Origin: Linum tenue
Lineage: Eukaryota > Streptophyta > Magnoliopsida > Malpighiales > Linaceae
Direction: 5' to 3'
Assembly: GCA_946122785.1 (NCBI GenBank)
Contig: CAMGYJ010000006.1
Location: forward strand, 47,760,066-47,824,065
DNA length: 64,000 bases
In this document: in pieces, positions 11,435 through 23,679 of the stretch
Layout: each line of letters starts with the position of its first letter
How positions within the stretch are numbered: the first letter of the stretch is position 1
Notes under the pieces: model-generated
Database searches by the model: none
Told to the model about the DNA's origin: nothing
Seen by the model: only the letters and a program-made list of their open reading frames with translations
Made by a program: the position numbers and the translations under genes

Positions 11435-13796
11435 ATGGGGTCAATTTCTTCTGAAAAAGATGATGCCATCAACAAAGTAATACACATAGTAGTAACAAAG
11501 AACATGATTCTGAGAGGGGAAGCGATTGGGTCAGGAAGGGGACTTTCTTTGGTTCTTATTTCTCTTCTGTTTCTTATGCTTGCAGGTCACAAGTATCGGG
11601 GAATGGCGTCGGCGGTCACGCATCGGAAGATTTTTGGCGGGTTACAGAGATGGGATCAAAGCTAGTCATGCTTAAAATTTTCGGGGGAAGTGTGGGCTAC
11701 AGAGTGCAGGTTGAAGAAGGCAATAAGCGCTGGTCTGTGATGTTGGACGAGTCTCTCTTTGCGTGACTCAAAGGAGTTCTGCAGACGGCGGCGATGCATC
11801 ATTGGCGCTTTTCTGATGAGTGTATGAAAAGGAGTGGAGCGCGTATTATTCATGTTGGAAAGAAGGTGACTAGATGGGGGGAACAACTCAAAATATCTGA
11901 ACAAAACAGGAATGGGCGTATGTAAAAGATTCTTATTCCTTTAGTTGGCGTCCAACAACGTTGGGCAGGTTTAATCTTTCTCCTGAAGGACTTCTACCTT
12001 GCGGAATACCGGATGCGGATAAGCGAGATGTTGAGTGCAAGTCGGAAGAAGGGTAGTTCTTTTTTCCGAATTTTTCGGAGAAAGGGCCAGACTGCAGATC
12101 CTAAGTTGAGGTCATTAGAGATGGATGGTTCTATGGAGTGGGAAAATGTCGTATTACCAAAGATCTTAGCGGAGACTATATTCAATTCGAGAAGGAAGGA
12201 GTAGAAGATAGACTTCTAATTCTTAATAGGAGCTTGGTGATCAACTTCATATCTCAATCAGAGGATGTTTTTAGAAGAGAACATGTCAGCGAATTCAAGA
12301 GGTGGGCGGAGCATTTCTATGCGATTGACAAGAAATTTGGGTTGGATGAACTTGAGGATGGCAAATGGCTTCTACTGTGTCCAAGCTAGTGGGAGTTCCT
12401 AAGGGTTAAAGAGCTCAATCAAGTCTGGTTCATGTCCTTCCAAATCAAGTTATCTCCTTGAGATGATTTTGACTCAGGTGCAAAGAGTGTTGCTGATGTG
12501 GTTTGGATTATGGTGTTTGGTATTTCGTTTCACTTTAAGAGTGTGAATTTGATCAAATCTGTTGGAGAATTTTGCGGAAAGCTGGTTGACATAGTTTGGA
12601 ACTCATGGAGCTCCTCTTACATTCGAATAAGGGTGAGAAAGGATGGAGATCATTCAGGAGAAATTAGACTGCCAAATGGGAATCAGTGGTTCAGTGTGAA
12701 GATTTGGGAGTCGTCGGTGCGGTCTCTGTTGGGGATTCGGCTGGCGGAGCAGGGGAAGCGTAACGAAAAGCAGATGAGTCGTGAGAATCTGATTGAAATT
12801 CAAAATAAAAAATGTATCGTTGCAACCCAAGGGGAAGATGGATCGTCATTCTCTGGGAAGTAACGTCCCTATTATGGCGGTGAATAGCTGTGTGCATGTC
12901 ACTATTTTGAATGCTAATACCGTAGCTGCTAGGGTTATTTTAGACCCCATCAGGCGAACAAAACATGTTTGGTCATAAAATTTGGGCCTTGGAATCGGCC
13001 CGAATCTCGTGCCCTGGATTCTCCTAATTTGGAGTAGAGTAGAAAGGCTCTTTCGACCATGGGTGAGCAGTCTGGGCCTGATCTTTTTTTCCTTTTGCAT
13101 GGGCCTTGGTCTCTCTTCCTCTCTATAGGGCTATTGGGCCCATTTCGAAATCTGAAGGTGGTTTGCTTCAACCTAGTTAGGTGTATCCTTCCACAGGCAG
13201 CCAAAGATTTTCCTTCGTCTGGTCCAACACTTCCTCTTTATCGACTAGAACACTGATCTCGTGGAATTGCAGCTTGTATGAGGTGCTTGTCTTTGGTGGT
13301 AGAAGCTCTATCTCTTCCTGCAGAAGCGAGGTGTTATCCCCTGCTCTTCTGGTTGAGAGCTACCCATCACCTCCCTCCTCACCAATGTGTCATGGGTCCT
13401 CGCCCCCTTCTCTCCGCTTAGCTCCTTTGATGATCATTTGCTCCCAGTGGCATGAACCCCTGTCTCTGAATCGGTTGTTGAAATTCCATCTCCTTCTTGC
13501 ATCTCTGATACCCAATCTCAGGTGTGGCAACTTGATTCCTTTCCTTTTGATTTGGGCACTCTTGAATCTGCAAGTATGGTAGTGGGCGCGACGCTCCTCT
13601 TGGAAGACGATGGAGGGAGGGAGGAATGGGGAGAGTGATTGGAATTAAAGACAAACGATTCCATCAGAGGAAAGTCCATATGGCAAGATCTAAGCTAGAA
13701 ATGGAAGAATTGCGGCTAGGGCCGATTGCGCCGCCTCTGACTGAGACCCGTCGGAGTAAGAAAAAGGGGGGTCGAATCTCTGATTAATGTTGCTTT
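11435..13796 (+). pseudogene. L1-type LINE ORF1 region (decayed)
   Basis: Translation in shifting frames gives pieces of the plant LINE ORF1 protein, the nucleic-acid-binding partner of the LINE ribonucleoprotein. Examples are a block around 12138-12389 (VLPKDLSGDYIQ-like to KWLLLCPS) and 12498-12863 with VVWIMVFGISFHF..NLIKSVGEFCGKLVDIVWNS..YIRIRV, which resembles the DUF4283 domain of plant L1 ORF1. It sits just before the endonuclease region at 13797, the normal LINE order. Stops and frameshifts are frequent and no CCHC knuckle could be confirmed. The left limit is uncertain because a solo LTR ends at 11413 and may itself lie in the LINE. Confidence 0.6.
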
Positions 13797-14738
13797 ATGA
13801 AATCTTCAGTATTTGTTTGGAACGTCAGAGGAAATGGGATGACTGTGATGAAGCGGCTTATTGGTATGCGCAAGCCGAAAATTGTAGGGTTGGTCAAAAG
13901 TAAATGGGATGCCTATGATGAAGGGACGATTCGTAGTATCAGAGGATCTATGGAGTATGGATGGGTTGTGAAAAATGCTACGGGTAGTTCTGGAGGGATC
14001 GCAGTGTTTTGGGACAAGATGTTCTTCTCTTGCATTCCTTCACGGTAAGACAGGTTTCTGGTGGTCGTCAAGCTCCAAGAGGTGGCATCATTGAAGGTTT
14101 GGAATCTGGTGGTGGTTTGTGGACCACAAGAAAGAGAGGATAAGCTTCCATTTCTCGGTGAAATTCTGCCAGGCACCCTTGTGCGTTATTGGGGATTTTA
14201 ATTTGGTGCGCCGTCATGAAGACTATAAGGGTGTGAGGCGTAGTAAAAATCTGATGATAGAGTTAACAATGTTATTAATGAGTGTGGTCTGATGGAACTC
14301 CCGCTCGGTGGGAGAAGGTTCACTTAGTGCAAAGGAAGGGATTACAACTGCCTTTCGAGAATTGAACGCGCTTTCATCTCAACGAGCTTCGATGTCTTGT
14401 TCCCAGATTGGTTTCTTACTGAGTTGGAGCGTCTTGAGTTTGATCATTGTCCTCTTCTTCTTAAGGGGGGGGGGGGGTGAGAATTATAGGCGTCATCGTC
14501 GTTGGAAATTTGAAAACATGTGGATGGAGGATGATAGGTTCTTTGCTGAGATTCCTGGGTGGGTTAGTACTCCAATTGTTGGCTAGGGATGGGCTTTTAA
14601 ATGGGCACGTAGGCTTCAGGAGATGAAAATCAAGATTAAAGGCTGGAATAAAGAGATTTTTGGGGACCTAAACAAGAAGTTCGACGATTTGAGTAAATAG
14701 ATTCAGAATCTCAATCTTAAAGAAGAGGATAATCCTCT
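13797..14738 (+). pseudogene. L1 LINE ORF2, endonuclease part
   Basis: Start of ORF2, the LINE protein whose apurinic-type endonuclease nicks target DNA. From ATG 13797 the frame reads VFVWNVRGNGMT..LIGMRKPKIVGLVKSKWD, then GGIAVFWD, before a stop at 14046. Further frames give VIGDFNLVRRHEDYKG (GDFN at 14191-14202, an endonuclease core motif) and SRIERAFIST..LEFDHCPLLL, matching the conserved SDH region (Ser replaced by Phe). A G-run of about 13 lies near 14466. The coding sequence stops at 14738 because element A inserted there; it resumes at 24103 after the CTCTT duplication. Confidence 0.8.
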
Positions 14739-14743
14739 CTCTT

Positions 14744-16053
14744 TGACTCGCCTTTACCGTCACACTAGAAAATAGCCAAGTGAAACCACTTACTAGAGCG
14801 TAGTATAGCGGGTATGGGTTTTAATGTCAACCCGGGTCTTAAGTGTGCTGACTACTCCGTGAATTCTTATTATTTAGCAATGTGAATGTAGTGAAGGTCT
14901 GAGTAAACAAACAAGCAAAGCAGTAAACGGTTGTTTTCAAGTTGAGAGAGGTCACCCGGATATGGTTCCCCCTAGACTGCAGTTAAGCCAGATTATAAAT
15001 CACCAAGTTCAAATTCAAAGATAGTTATACTGCGGGAGGTCCTTAAACAGTCTGCAGTCTCGACTAAAGGTCTCCAGACCCTCTCAATCTGAATCCCCAG
15101 CGAGAGACTAACCTCCACCGAAGTAAACAGATTGAGGCCCTAACGAACAAAACCTCCTCTACGGGAATAAATCCAGTACAAAATAGTGAATTGACTCCTC
15201 GACTAAAGTAGCCAATTCACTACCTTCAATCAAGGGTACTCTATCAACCTAGGCGGATATTATCTTTCTAGGTCAAAGCAGGAACAACAGAAATGTGATC
15301 AGGATTCATGCCATTCATCAATTCAAACATCAATTGAATATAATCAAACAAATGGATTCATACTTGGGTTCATACAATCAGACATAACACACAAATCTAG
15401 GGTTCTCCATACCCAGATGAACGAGGAAGTTACTCCATGGAGAGAGAAGCAAAAGCTAGCTCAGATGCAGGAATCTTGCTGTGAAGGATGGGATTCTGCT
15501 TCTGGTCGTTAATCGGCACTTCTCCAAGTGTTAGCCGAGCTCCAGTGGTGATGAGGATCAATCTAAGGCACTTGGGAACTCTGGTTCGTCTCTTTCTTTC
15601 TCTAGGTATCACTTTCTTTCTCTAAAACTCGGAACCCTTCAAATTTGCCCTTCTTTTCCCTTAAGAAACTGCCATTCGCGATCCCCGGTTAGAATCCCCG
15701 GTAGGGTATTTTTGAAACGCAACGCGTTGGTAGAGGATTAATCTCCAATCGAGATCAAGAATACCCAATCGGGGATTTAAACATTCCGTCCGGGACCCCT
15801 CCTGGGATTTCAGCTTTTCCCCGGCCTCTCCTTGCCTTTTACCCGGCTGGGTATTTTGCTCCTCCAGCTCCCTTTTACTCCAACGGTCTCCTTTTGACCC
15901 GAAACTCGATTCCTCGCCTCCACGTCAATGCCAAATCCTAAAATGTTACATAAACACACAAAACCTAGAGTGAAATCGGCTTAAAACTCGAGAATCAACA
16001 TCTCAAACGGCTCAAGAATGGAGGTAAAAATATGTGCAATTAACGATCTATCA
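14744..16053 (-). repeat. Element A 3' LTR
   Basis: 1310 bases, displayed as TGACTCGC...GATCTATCA. It is adjacent on the right to a polypurine tract (sense AAGTGTGGGGGAATT). The palindrome words here (about 15667-15860) are variants of ATCCCCGG and CCGGGTATTT. Confidence 0.9.
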
Positions 16054-16094
16054 AATTCCCCCACACTTAACCGTTTGCTTGTCCCCAAGCAAAC
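16054..16094 (-). promoter_or_regulatory. Polypurine tract and GGGA-loop hairpin of element A
   Basis: In the sense direction: GTTTGCTTG-GGGA-CAAGCAAAC (9-bp stem, 16073-16094), then GGTTAAGTGTGGGGGAATT abutting the 3' LTR. The purine tract is the expected plus-strand primer. The hairpin is identical in C and D and similar in H. Confidence 0.8.
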
Positions 16095-17297
16095 CTAACT
16101 TAAACCAATGCAACTCTCCAGACCTCTATAGCAACAAACAACCCTGATCGTCGGTAGAGGACGTTCTAGATCATTAAGCAACTTACGAGGTCAACCGACG
16201 CACAAGTCATTTCCTAACTTCTTCGGCGAGAACGCTAGTCTCGAATCGACATCATGGCAAATAGTGATAAGAGGACAAGTAAGTCGTGGACAAAGGGACT
16301 CTCAAAAACAAAAGGTCATGGACTCACATTTTTCAAGGTGCTCTTATTTCTTTTTGAAGATGGTTGGAACCCCCTATTTTTTCATTTTTCCTATTTTTTT
16401 TCTTTTTCCTATTTTCTTGTTTTTTTCAAGGGTTCCAACCCGATTTTCAAAAAACGGGGCTCCCACCTTGCAAAGGTTTTGCGGGAACCCGACTCTTACC
16501 GGCCATGCCAGGAGTGGATGTCTCGAGCCTCGTGCGGGGGAAAGGAATGTAAGGGGGCTGGAGGTAGTAGGTGGAAATTGGGAACGGATTCCCGTCTCCC
16601 CTTACACACTTTTGCCCTATTCGCACGGGAGATGTTATTTTAAATCACAGTTTCGAGCACCTTTTTCTTCAAAACATGATACAGGAGTCCATGACAGGTA
16701 GAGAGTCCACAATACCACACAATTCAAGGTCCTAGGATCACTAATTCACACAATCAACCAACACAAAACGAAGAAGAGAGGAGACTTCTTAAATGCATCA
16801 ACATCCTCCATAGTGCTAAACTACCTCCCTTGGTTGCATGCTACTATAGAGACTGTCAATTCAAAGCATACTGAGTAGGCAATTGCAAGGAACACGTACT
16901 TGGAGACCTCAAATTTAAAAATTTGGACAGTGGACTAGGCTCTAAGCACACAAACAGATCTAAGCAGTCAAAATAGAACCCCCCCCCCCCCCACACTTAA
17001 GTTCGACATTGCCCTCAATGGAGAAGTGGAAGGATAAGGGGAACAATGTTACGGTATGAACAGACTGTAGTGGGACTGGAAGGGGACCGGTCTGAGTGAA
17101 GAGGACTGGAGAGGGGACCAGTCAGGAGCAAAGGCACAGCTAAAGGGAAAACAAAAGCTCAACCACAATACGTTAGGTCCAGTTGTCAGCACAATAGTAC
17201 ATCATCCAAAAGAAAAGTAAATAAAATAAACCAAAACACAAGACAGTTTGCACTCCGAAAGAAACAAAAGCAACACAAGACGGGCAACGAGTACAGC
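16095..17297. other. Non-coding 3' internal region of element A
   Basis: Includes a T-rich stretch (16370-16440), a C-run of about 13 at 16979-16992 followed by CACACTTAAG, and a CCCTCAATGG motif at 17011-17020. Equivalent motifs follow ORF-1 in C (about 55125-55160). Three overlapping open frames at 16254-16701 are low complexity and are not supported as genes. Confidence 0.5.
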
Positions 17298-17470
17298 CTA
17301 CTCGAGCCCGGTGAAGTCGATCTGATCCATGAGGTCTTCAACCCCATCTGGCGGTGGTGGAGGGTGTGGTGAGTGGTCCCACCGGGTGGTCCAGTGGTGC
17401 TCCTGAGGCGGGTGGCATGACTGGAGCAGGTGCTCCTGGTACTCCATCATCCGACGGCTACGGTCCCTTT
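17298..17470 (-). pseudogene. Remnant of the ORF-1 C-terminus in element A
   Basis: On the minus strand the sequence reads PPPPDGVEDLMDQIDF..LE-stop, then GGCTGTACTCGTTGCCC. Element C ends its ORF-1 with DDAFMDDIDMDNLIDE-stop followed by the same GGCTGTACTCGTTGCCC. Only this end survives; the bulk of ORF-1 is deleted between here and the hairpin at 17588. Confidence 0.6.
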
Positions 17471-17587
17471 TTTCTCTCTTTTTTTTTTGAACGAGGCGTA
17501 CCAGACGACCAAACTTCAGCGAAGGCGTGCAACTGACTCAAAGATAACACAAAAACACAGAAAAAGGGAAAAGAAATGCAAACCGTG

Positions 17588-17605
17588 GTGGGGTTGCCTC
17601 CCCAC
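17588..17605 (-). ncRNA. Conserved post-pol hairpin, element A copy
   Basis: Sense GTGGGG-AGGCAA-CCCCAC, a perfect 6-bp stem with a six-base loop, about 45 bases after the pol stop. The same structure lies at 47994 (D), 52226 (C) and, with changed stem pairs, 59191 (F). Treated as a cis RNA element, not a gene. Confidence 0.6.
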
Positions 17606-17650
17606 AAGCGCTTCTTTACCATATTTTAGCTGGACGCCCATGGTGGATGC

Positions 17651-18775
17651 TCAGAGGGGTGCAGGAACAGGTGCCTCCAAGAGCGGATCCACATCGCTCT
17701 TGAGGTACAACTTCAGATGGCGACCATGCACCCGACGGGTGTGACCACCAGTATTTGTCAGCTCGACCTAGCCATCCGGCAGGATGCAAGTGAGAAGCAA
17801 CGAAGGATTGGGAGGGGGATCCTGTAAAACGAGAGGAACAGAAGGATACACGACAGGCTCGTGCACCTGATGAGAAATAGCATGCACAGGCGAGGCAGCA
17901 GGCATATTATTATCAGCGACAGAGAAAGTTATTTGCTCCTTGCCATCTCTCAAGACCAAAGTCCCATCCCGGACATCTATGAGGGCCCTGGCGGTGGCTA
18001 GGAAGGTCCTTCCTAGAATAAGGGGCACTTCTGTGTCTTCATCGATGTCTAAGACAACAAAGTCCATAGGTTAACAAAATTTACCAACCTTAACTAGGAG
18101 GTCTTCCACTATACCCTTAGGATGGACCACAGATTGATCAGCCAATTGCATACTCATCATAGTTGGGCTGAGTTCACCTAGGCCTAGTTTTTTGAACAAT
18201 TTGTATGGGACAACATTGATACTAGCACCTAGATCCGCCAGGGACCTCTCTACATGTAGTTTGCCAATGGAGCAAGAGATAGTGAAATTACCTGGGTCCT
18301 TCTGCTTTTCTGGAAGCTTGCTCTGCAGAATGGCTGAGCACTCCTCGCTCAGCATCACTGTCGAGAGATCCCCAAGTCTCTTTTTGTTGGCAAGGAGATC
18401 CTTCATGAATTTTGCATACTTGGGAATCTTCGACAGTGCCTCCATGAACGGCAGGCTGATGTTGACCTGCTTCAGCATTGCCATGAATTTGGCAAACTCA
18501 GTCTCCAGCTTGTCCTTATGTAGTCGAGTGGGGAAGGGAAGCTGAGGAACATGCTCCTTAACCACTGGCTGTGGCTTGGGAGCAGGTGTTTCCTTCTCCA
18601 TCCCCACTTCTGCATCGTTGGCTGGAAGTGTTGAAGCTTGTAGTGGCTCCTCCTGCCTGGCCGGGGCAGGTACAACCGATGTTGGCTTGCCACTACTAGT
18701 AGTGATGGCATTCAGCTGCTGGTGAGGCTCCCGTGGATTGGGGGCGGTGGTGGCAGGAAGAGTTCCCGGTTCCAT
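17651..18775 (-). pseudogene. Element A protease with integrase-tail remnant
   Basis: Retroviral-type aspartic protease that would cleave Gag. The sense frame from 18775 gives LPFPTRLHKDKLETEFAKFMAMLK, FMEALSKIPKYAKFMKDLL, ECSAILQSKLPEKQKDPGNFTISCSIG, then LADLGASINVVPYKLFKKLGLG with the catalytic Asp codon at 18233-18235. The D-L-G-A active site is the form usual in Athila-type elements. A TAA at about 18070 interrupts [29 protein letters not shown], the second half of the fold. The frame then goes straight to LLTCILPDG and, after a change of frame, to a tail matching GGHIRRVHGHHLKLYL of element D, which resembles the C-terminal end of a gypsy integrase. No polymerase domains lie between. 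Confidence 0.8.
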
Positions 18776-20368
18776 GGTGTTATTCTGACGAGCTATTCCT
18801 CCAATCTAATTTTGGAGGTACTGTAATATGGCACCTTGGTTCCTCTGTCCTGCCTCCAGTGAGGCAATGTTCTGGTCCATCTTCGCAAAATTCACCTGGT
18901 TGGTAGTCATGAATGCCGCTAGGATGTTTTTCAGCTCGCTCACCTGATTATCTGGAGCTGAAGCTGCTTGTGGCTCGGCATACTGGCGCTGCGGCTGCTG
19001 AAATGGTTACCCCTGTCTAGGCTGGTACGACTGCTGCTGTGGGGCCGGGCCCTGCCTGGCTTGGAAGGGCTGCCGCTGTTGGAAACCACCTGCTGGTGCT
19101 GGGAAACCAGGTGGTTTAGTGATGTTGTTGTTATTCCATGAGAAGTTGGGGTGCTGGCGGCAACCTTCATTATATGTACCACTGTAAGGATCAAGGCGCC
19201 GAGCATTGGCGATGAAGTCCAACTGCTCCTGGGGTGTAGAAGACTCCCGCATTGCCTGGCAGTCTTCCACCAGATGATTCGAGCTCTCACAGCACTGGCA
19301 CTGAGCAACTTGAGGTCCATCCAGACCTCTGTCCGGAATAAGACTGTTGGGCTGCTTCAATGTCTGTACCAACTCAGCCACCTCCCGCTCTAGCCCGGAC
19401 CTAGCCTCCATGGCATGCACACCACGATCCCGGGAACTCCTGCTTCCGGTGCTCTGCCCCCAAGAATGATCCCTGGCAGCCAGAGTACTGATCATCTGAT
19501 TCAGTTCGGGAGGAGTCTTGGTGAGAATATCCCCTCCTGGACATAGGGACTCGATCACCCTCTGGCTCTCTAGGGTCAGGGCGTTGTAAAAATTCCCCAC
19601 TGTAAATGCATCACCGAAACCATGATGGGGACACTGCCAGAAGAATCCCGAGTACCACTCCCATGCATCACGTAGTGACTCATCTGGCTCCTGGCGGAAG
19701 TGAGGGATCTCCCGCTGGATCTCTGTAGTCTTCGATGCCGGATAATACCTGTGCACGAATTTGTTAGCTAGATCGTCCCATGAGGTGATGGACAATGGGG
19801 GCTGGGTCTCTAGCCACCTCTTCGCATGCCCTGCCAGAGAATGGGGGAAGAGGTGCAGGCGAATCACATCATCGGGTACACCATTCCTCTCGAACCCATT
19901 TGTCAGCTGCAGGAACCGGGAAGGATGCACCCTCGCCTCCTCATCCTTCAAGCCATGGAACTGAATAGAGGATGTAATCAGTTGGATCCAACATGGCTTG
20001 ATCTCAAAATTGTTTGCGGGAATGGGCGGATATAGGATGACAGGGCGGATATCAGCGACTCGTGGAGTGTAGTAGTACTCCATGGTAGGACCCGGCGGGG
20101 GTGGTGGATGATGAGCCCCATTTGCTTGGGGGACTCCGTTGTTGGCCAGGACTTGATTTACCGGGGGAACCTGGAGAGGCATCCCCTGGGGTGGGTTGTG
20201 TTCACCGTCCATCTCGTACTCGTCCTCAGAATCGCTGCTCAAGTGGCCGTCTATGCGCTCCTCCGTAGCCAGTCTTGCTCGCTGTTCTCTCCAACACTAA
20301 CGACAAGTGCGTTCAAGCTCTGGGTCCAACGGTAGTAAGCTCTCGGTCCAACGGTAGTCTGACCAAGT
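18776..20368 (-). pseudogene. Element A gag, 3' copy
   Basis: Gag is the structural protein that would form the particle and bind RNA. The sense frame holds MSSDSEDEYEMDGEHNPPQG (ATG at 20242), then NNFEIKPCWIQLI, the retrotransposon gag core ARVHPSRFLQLTNGF..DDVIRLHLFPHSLAGHAKRWLETQP and DDLANKFVHRYYP, a second core RDAWEWYSGFFWQCPHHGFGDAFTVGNFYNAL, and a CCHC knuckle CQCCESSNHLVEDC, then a Gln/Pro-rich tail. The frame ends near 19007 and continues in pieces to the protease. This copy lacks its normal upstream start because the 5' part is duplicated at 20369-21470. Confidence 0.85.
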
Positions 20369-21470
20369 GCGTTCCACCAGATGGTTCGAGCTCTCACACC
20401 ACTGGCACTGAGGAACTGGAGGTCCAGCCAGACCCATGCCCGGAATAAGACTGTTGGGCTGCTTCAATGTCTGTACCAACTCAGCCACCTCCCGCTCTAG
20501 CCCGGACCTAGCCTTCATGGCATGCATACCACGATCCCGGGACCTCTTGCTTCTAGTGCTCTGCCCCCAAGAATGATCCCTGGCAGCAAGAGTACTGATC
20601 ATCTGATTCAGTTCGGGAGGAGTCTTGGTGATAATATCCCCTCCTAGACATAGGGACTCGATCACCCTCAAGCTCTCTAGGGTCAGGGCGTTGTAGAAAA
20701 TCCCCACTGTAAATGCATCACTGAAACCATGATGGGGACACTGCTAGAAGAATCCCGAGTACCGCTCCCATGCATCACGTAGTGACTCATCTGGCTCCTG
20801 GCGGAAGTTAGTGATCTCCCGCTGGATCTCTGTAGTCTTCGATGCTGGATAATACATGTGCACAAATTTGTTGGCCAGATCGTCCCATGAGGTGATGGAC
20901 AACTGGGGCTGGGTCTCTAGCCACCTCTTCGCATGCCCCGCCAGAGAATGGGGGAAGAGGTGCAGGCGGATCGCATCATCGGGTACACCATTCATCTTGA
21001 ACCCATTTGTCAGCTGCAGGAACCGGGAAAGATGCACCCTCGCCTCCTAATCCTTCAAGCCATGGAACTGAATAGAGGATGTAATCAGTTGGATCCAACA
21101 TGGCTTGATCTCAAAATTGTTCGTGGGAATGGCCGGATATAGGATGACAGGGCGGATATCACCGACCTGTGGAGTGTAGTAGTACTCCATGGTAGGACCC
21201 GGCGGGGGGTGGTGGATGATGAGCCCCATCTGCTTGGGGGACTCCGTTGTTGGCCATGACTTGATTTACCGGGGGAACCTGGAGAGGCATCCCCTGGGGC
21301 GGGTTGTGTTCACCGTCCATCTCGTACTCGTCCTCAGAATCGCTGCTCAAGTGGCCGTCTATGCGCTCCTCCGTAGCCAGTCTTGCTCGCTATTCTCTCC
21401 TACGCTGGCAACAAGTGCGTTCAAGCTCTGGGTCCAACGGTAGTAAGCCTCTTGACTGGCTACGGGTCAT
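20369..21470 (-). pseudogene. Element A gag, duplicated 5' copy
   Basis: A tandem copy of about 1.1 kb of gag beginning at the true start (sense ATGACCCGTAGCCAGTC, ATG at 21470). It repeats MSSDSEDEYEMDGEHNPPQ, HLSRFLQLTNGF, LRDAWERYSGFF and TLESLRVIESLC. It runs into the zinc knuckle (CQWCESSNHLVE) and then jumps to sequence like the gag start (RTWSDYRWTESLLPLDPELERTC), which marks the duplication junction at about 20369. Several stops interrupt it. Confidence 0.8.
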
Positions 21471-21584
21471 GCACTATCTGCACACACCCAAACAAGCAAC
21501 CTGTGAAGTGGGACAAAGCAAACAAACAATGCGAAAAAGAAAAGCTAAATTAACAGAAACCACGTTTCTTCAACAACCTAGACG

Positions 21585-21602
21585 TCCCCAGAAACGGCGC
21601 CA
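21585..21602 (-). promoter_or_regulatory. Primer binding site, tRNA-Asp type (element A)
   Basis: Sense TGGCGCCGTTTCTGGGGA, two changes from TGGCGCCGTTGCCGGGGA, which is complementary to the 3' end of plant tRNA-Asp. It lies six bases after the 5' LTR end. Confidence 0.85.
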
Positions 21603-21608
21603 AAAACT

Positions 21609-23679
21609 TGACTCGCCTTTACCATCACACTAGAAAATGGCCAAGTGAAACAACTTACTAGAGCGTAGTATAGCGGGTATGGGTTTTAATGTCAACCCGG
21701 GTCCTAAGTGTTCTGAATACTCCGTGAATTCTTATTATTTAGCAATGTGAATGTGATATGATCCCAATTAGATCAATCTACAAGTCACAGTTACTTGACA
21801 AAGAAGCTATCGAAGTTGGGAAGAAGAAAGGAAGAATTTGGCTAAGTCAAAATCCGTGTTCAGGTTACATAATTTAGAGGCATGGTTCTCTCAATTGGCT
21901 TGGTGGAAATTCAAGTTTAAGGGTTTGTTTGAAAGATAAAGTTACCATGTTTTCCAAGGCCTCAAAGTTGCTACCTCAAAACTGGAAAACTGCCAGAAAA
22001 TGGCTAAGGCATAAAACTGTTTTGTGAAGCCTACTTTGGAGCTCAATTCAAGGAGCATGGATGGAATTCAAGTGAAAAGGCTTATACAACATGAACTTAG
22101 GAATGTTTATCTACCAAGGGAAGGAATTGGATGAAATATTGGAGTTCTGGAAGGTCTCGAACGAAAGGCACGAAGTTAGTACGAAAGCTGCCTTTTGACT
22201 GTTTTGATGGCAGCTTACTTGTGCTTCAAGAAAGGGAGTTTAAACCCGCGTTTTGTACTGTTTTTAGAGTTTGTTTTTACCATAATTGTTTCCTAGTTAC
22301 ATTAGGTTTGTATTAGGTTTTCTTGGCTATAAATAGCCTTCTAATTATGTTTTCTTGGCTATAAATAACCCAAATATCAATCCAAGTTCGTATTAAGAGC
22401 GCTTCGTTCTTGATTCGAGCTCAATCGATTCTTCGATTGAGTCGTTTGCTGCGTTACTTGATAAAAATACACCCTCCAGGGTCGTATTAGAATGTACTGA
22501 AGGTCTTAGTAAACAAACAAGCAAAGCAGTAAACAGTTGTTTTCAAGTTGAGAGAGGTCACCCGGATATGGTTCCCCCTACACTGCAGTTAAGCCAGATT
22601 ATAATTCACCAAGTTCAAATTCAAAGATAGTTATACTGCGGGAGGTCCTTAAACAGTCTGCAGTCTCGACTAAAGGTCTCCAGACCCTCTCAATTTGAAT
22701 CCCCAGCAGGCGACTAACCTCCACCGGAGTAAACAGATTGAGGCCCTAACGAACAAAACCTCCTTTACTGGAATAAATTCAGTACAGAATAGTGAATTGA
22801 CTCCTCGACTAAAGTCGCGAATTCATTACCTTCAATCAAGGGTACTCTATCAACCTAGGCAGATATTATCTTTCTAGGTCAAAACAGGAACAACTGGAAT
22901 GTGATCAGGATTCATGCCATTCATCAATTCAAACCTCAATTGAATATAATCAAACCAATGGATTGATATTTGGGTTCATACAATCAGACCTAACACACAA
23001 ATCTAGGGTTCTCCATACCCTGATGAATGAGGAAGTTACTCCATGGAGAGAGAAGCAAAAGCTAGCTCAGATGCAGAAATCATGTTGTGAAGGATGGGAT
23101 TCTGCTTATGGTCGTTAATCGGCACTTCTCCAAGTGTTAGTCGAGCTCCAGTGGTGATGAGGATCGATCTAAGGCACTTGAGAACTCTAGTTCGTCAGTT
23201 TCTCTCTCTAGGTATCACTTTCTTTCTCTAAAACTCGGAACCCTTCAAATTTGCCCTTATTTTCCCTTAAGAAACTGGCATTCGCGATCCCCGGTTAGAA
23301 TCCCCGGTAGGGTATTTTTGAAACGCAACGCGTTGGCAGAGGATTAATCCCCAATCGAGATCAAGAATACCCGATGGGGGATTTAAGCATTCCGTCCGGG
23401 ACCCCTCCTGGGATTTCAGCTTTTCCCCGGCCTCTCCTTGCCTTTTACCCAGCCGGGTATTTCCACTCCTGGCCGGGTATTTTGCTCCTCCAGCTCCCTT
23501 TTACTCCAACGGTCTCCTTTTGACCCAAAACTCGATTCCTCGCCTCCACGTCAATGCCAAATCCTGAAATTTGACATAAACACACAAAACCTAGCGTGAA
23601 ATCGGCTTAAAACTTGAGAATCAACATCTCAAACGGCTCAAGAATGGAGGCAAAAATATGTGCAATTAACGGTCTATCA
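21609..23679 (-). repeat. Element A 5' LTR, interrupted by a solo LTR
   Basis: Displayed TGACTCGC...GGTCTATCA. After removing the 741-base insertion (736 plus TSD) it is about 1330 bases, close to the 1310 of the 3' LTR. Shared palindrome words lie at about 23280-23470. Confidence 0.85.
21754..22489 (+). mobile_element. Solo LTR of a different retrotransposon
   Basis: 736 bases from TGATATGATCC to GGGTCGTATTA, flanked by GAATG (21749-21753 and 22490-22494). The uninterrupted site is seen in the other LTR of element A. Two TATAAATA boxes (22328-22335 and 22360-22367) sit in a small tandem duplication, consistent with a plus-strand U3 promoter. No coding sequence is present. The LTR end is TA rather than CA, so one end base may have mutated. 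Confidence 0.85.

Noticed and set aside
13797..14048. A complete, active LINE endonuclease gene
   Set aside because: The frame stops at 14046 and the rest is in other frames with further stops; it is a relic.
16254..16701. Overlapping 129- and 145-codon frames in element A
   Set aside because: They cross a T-rich tract giving Phe runs, lie in the non-coding 3' region and have no relatives in C or F.
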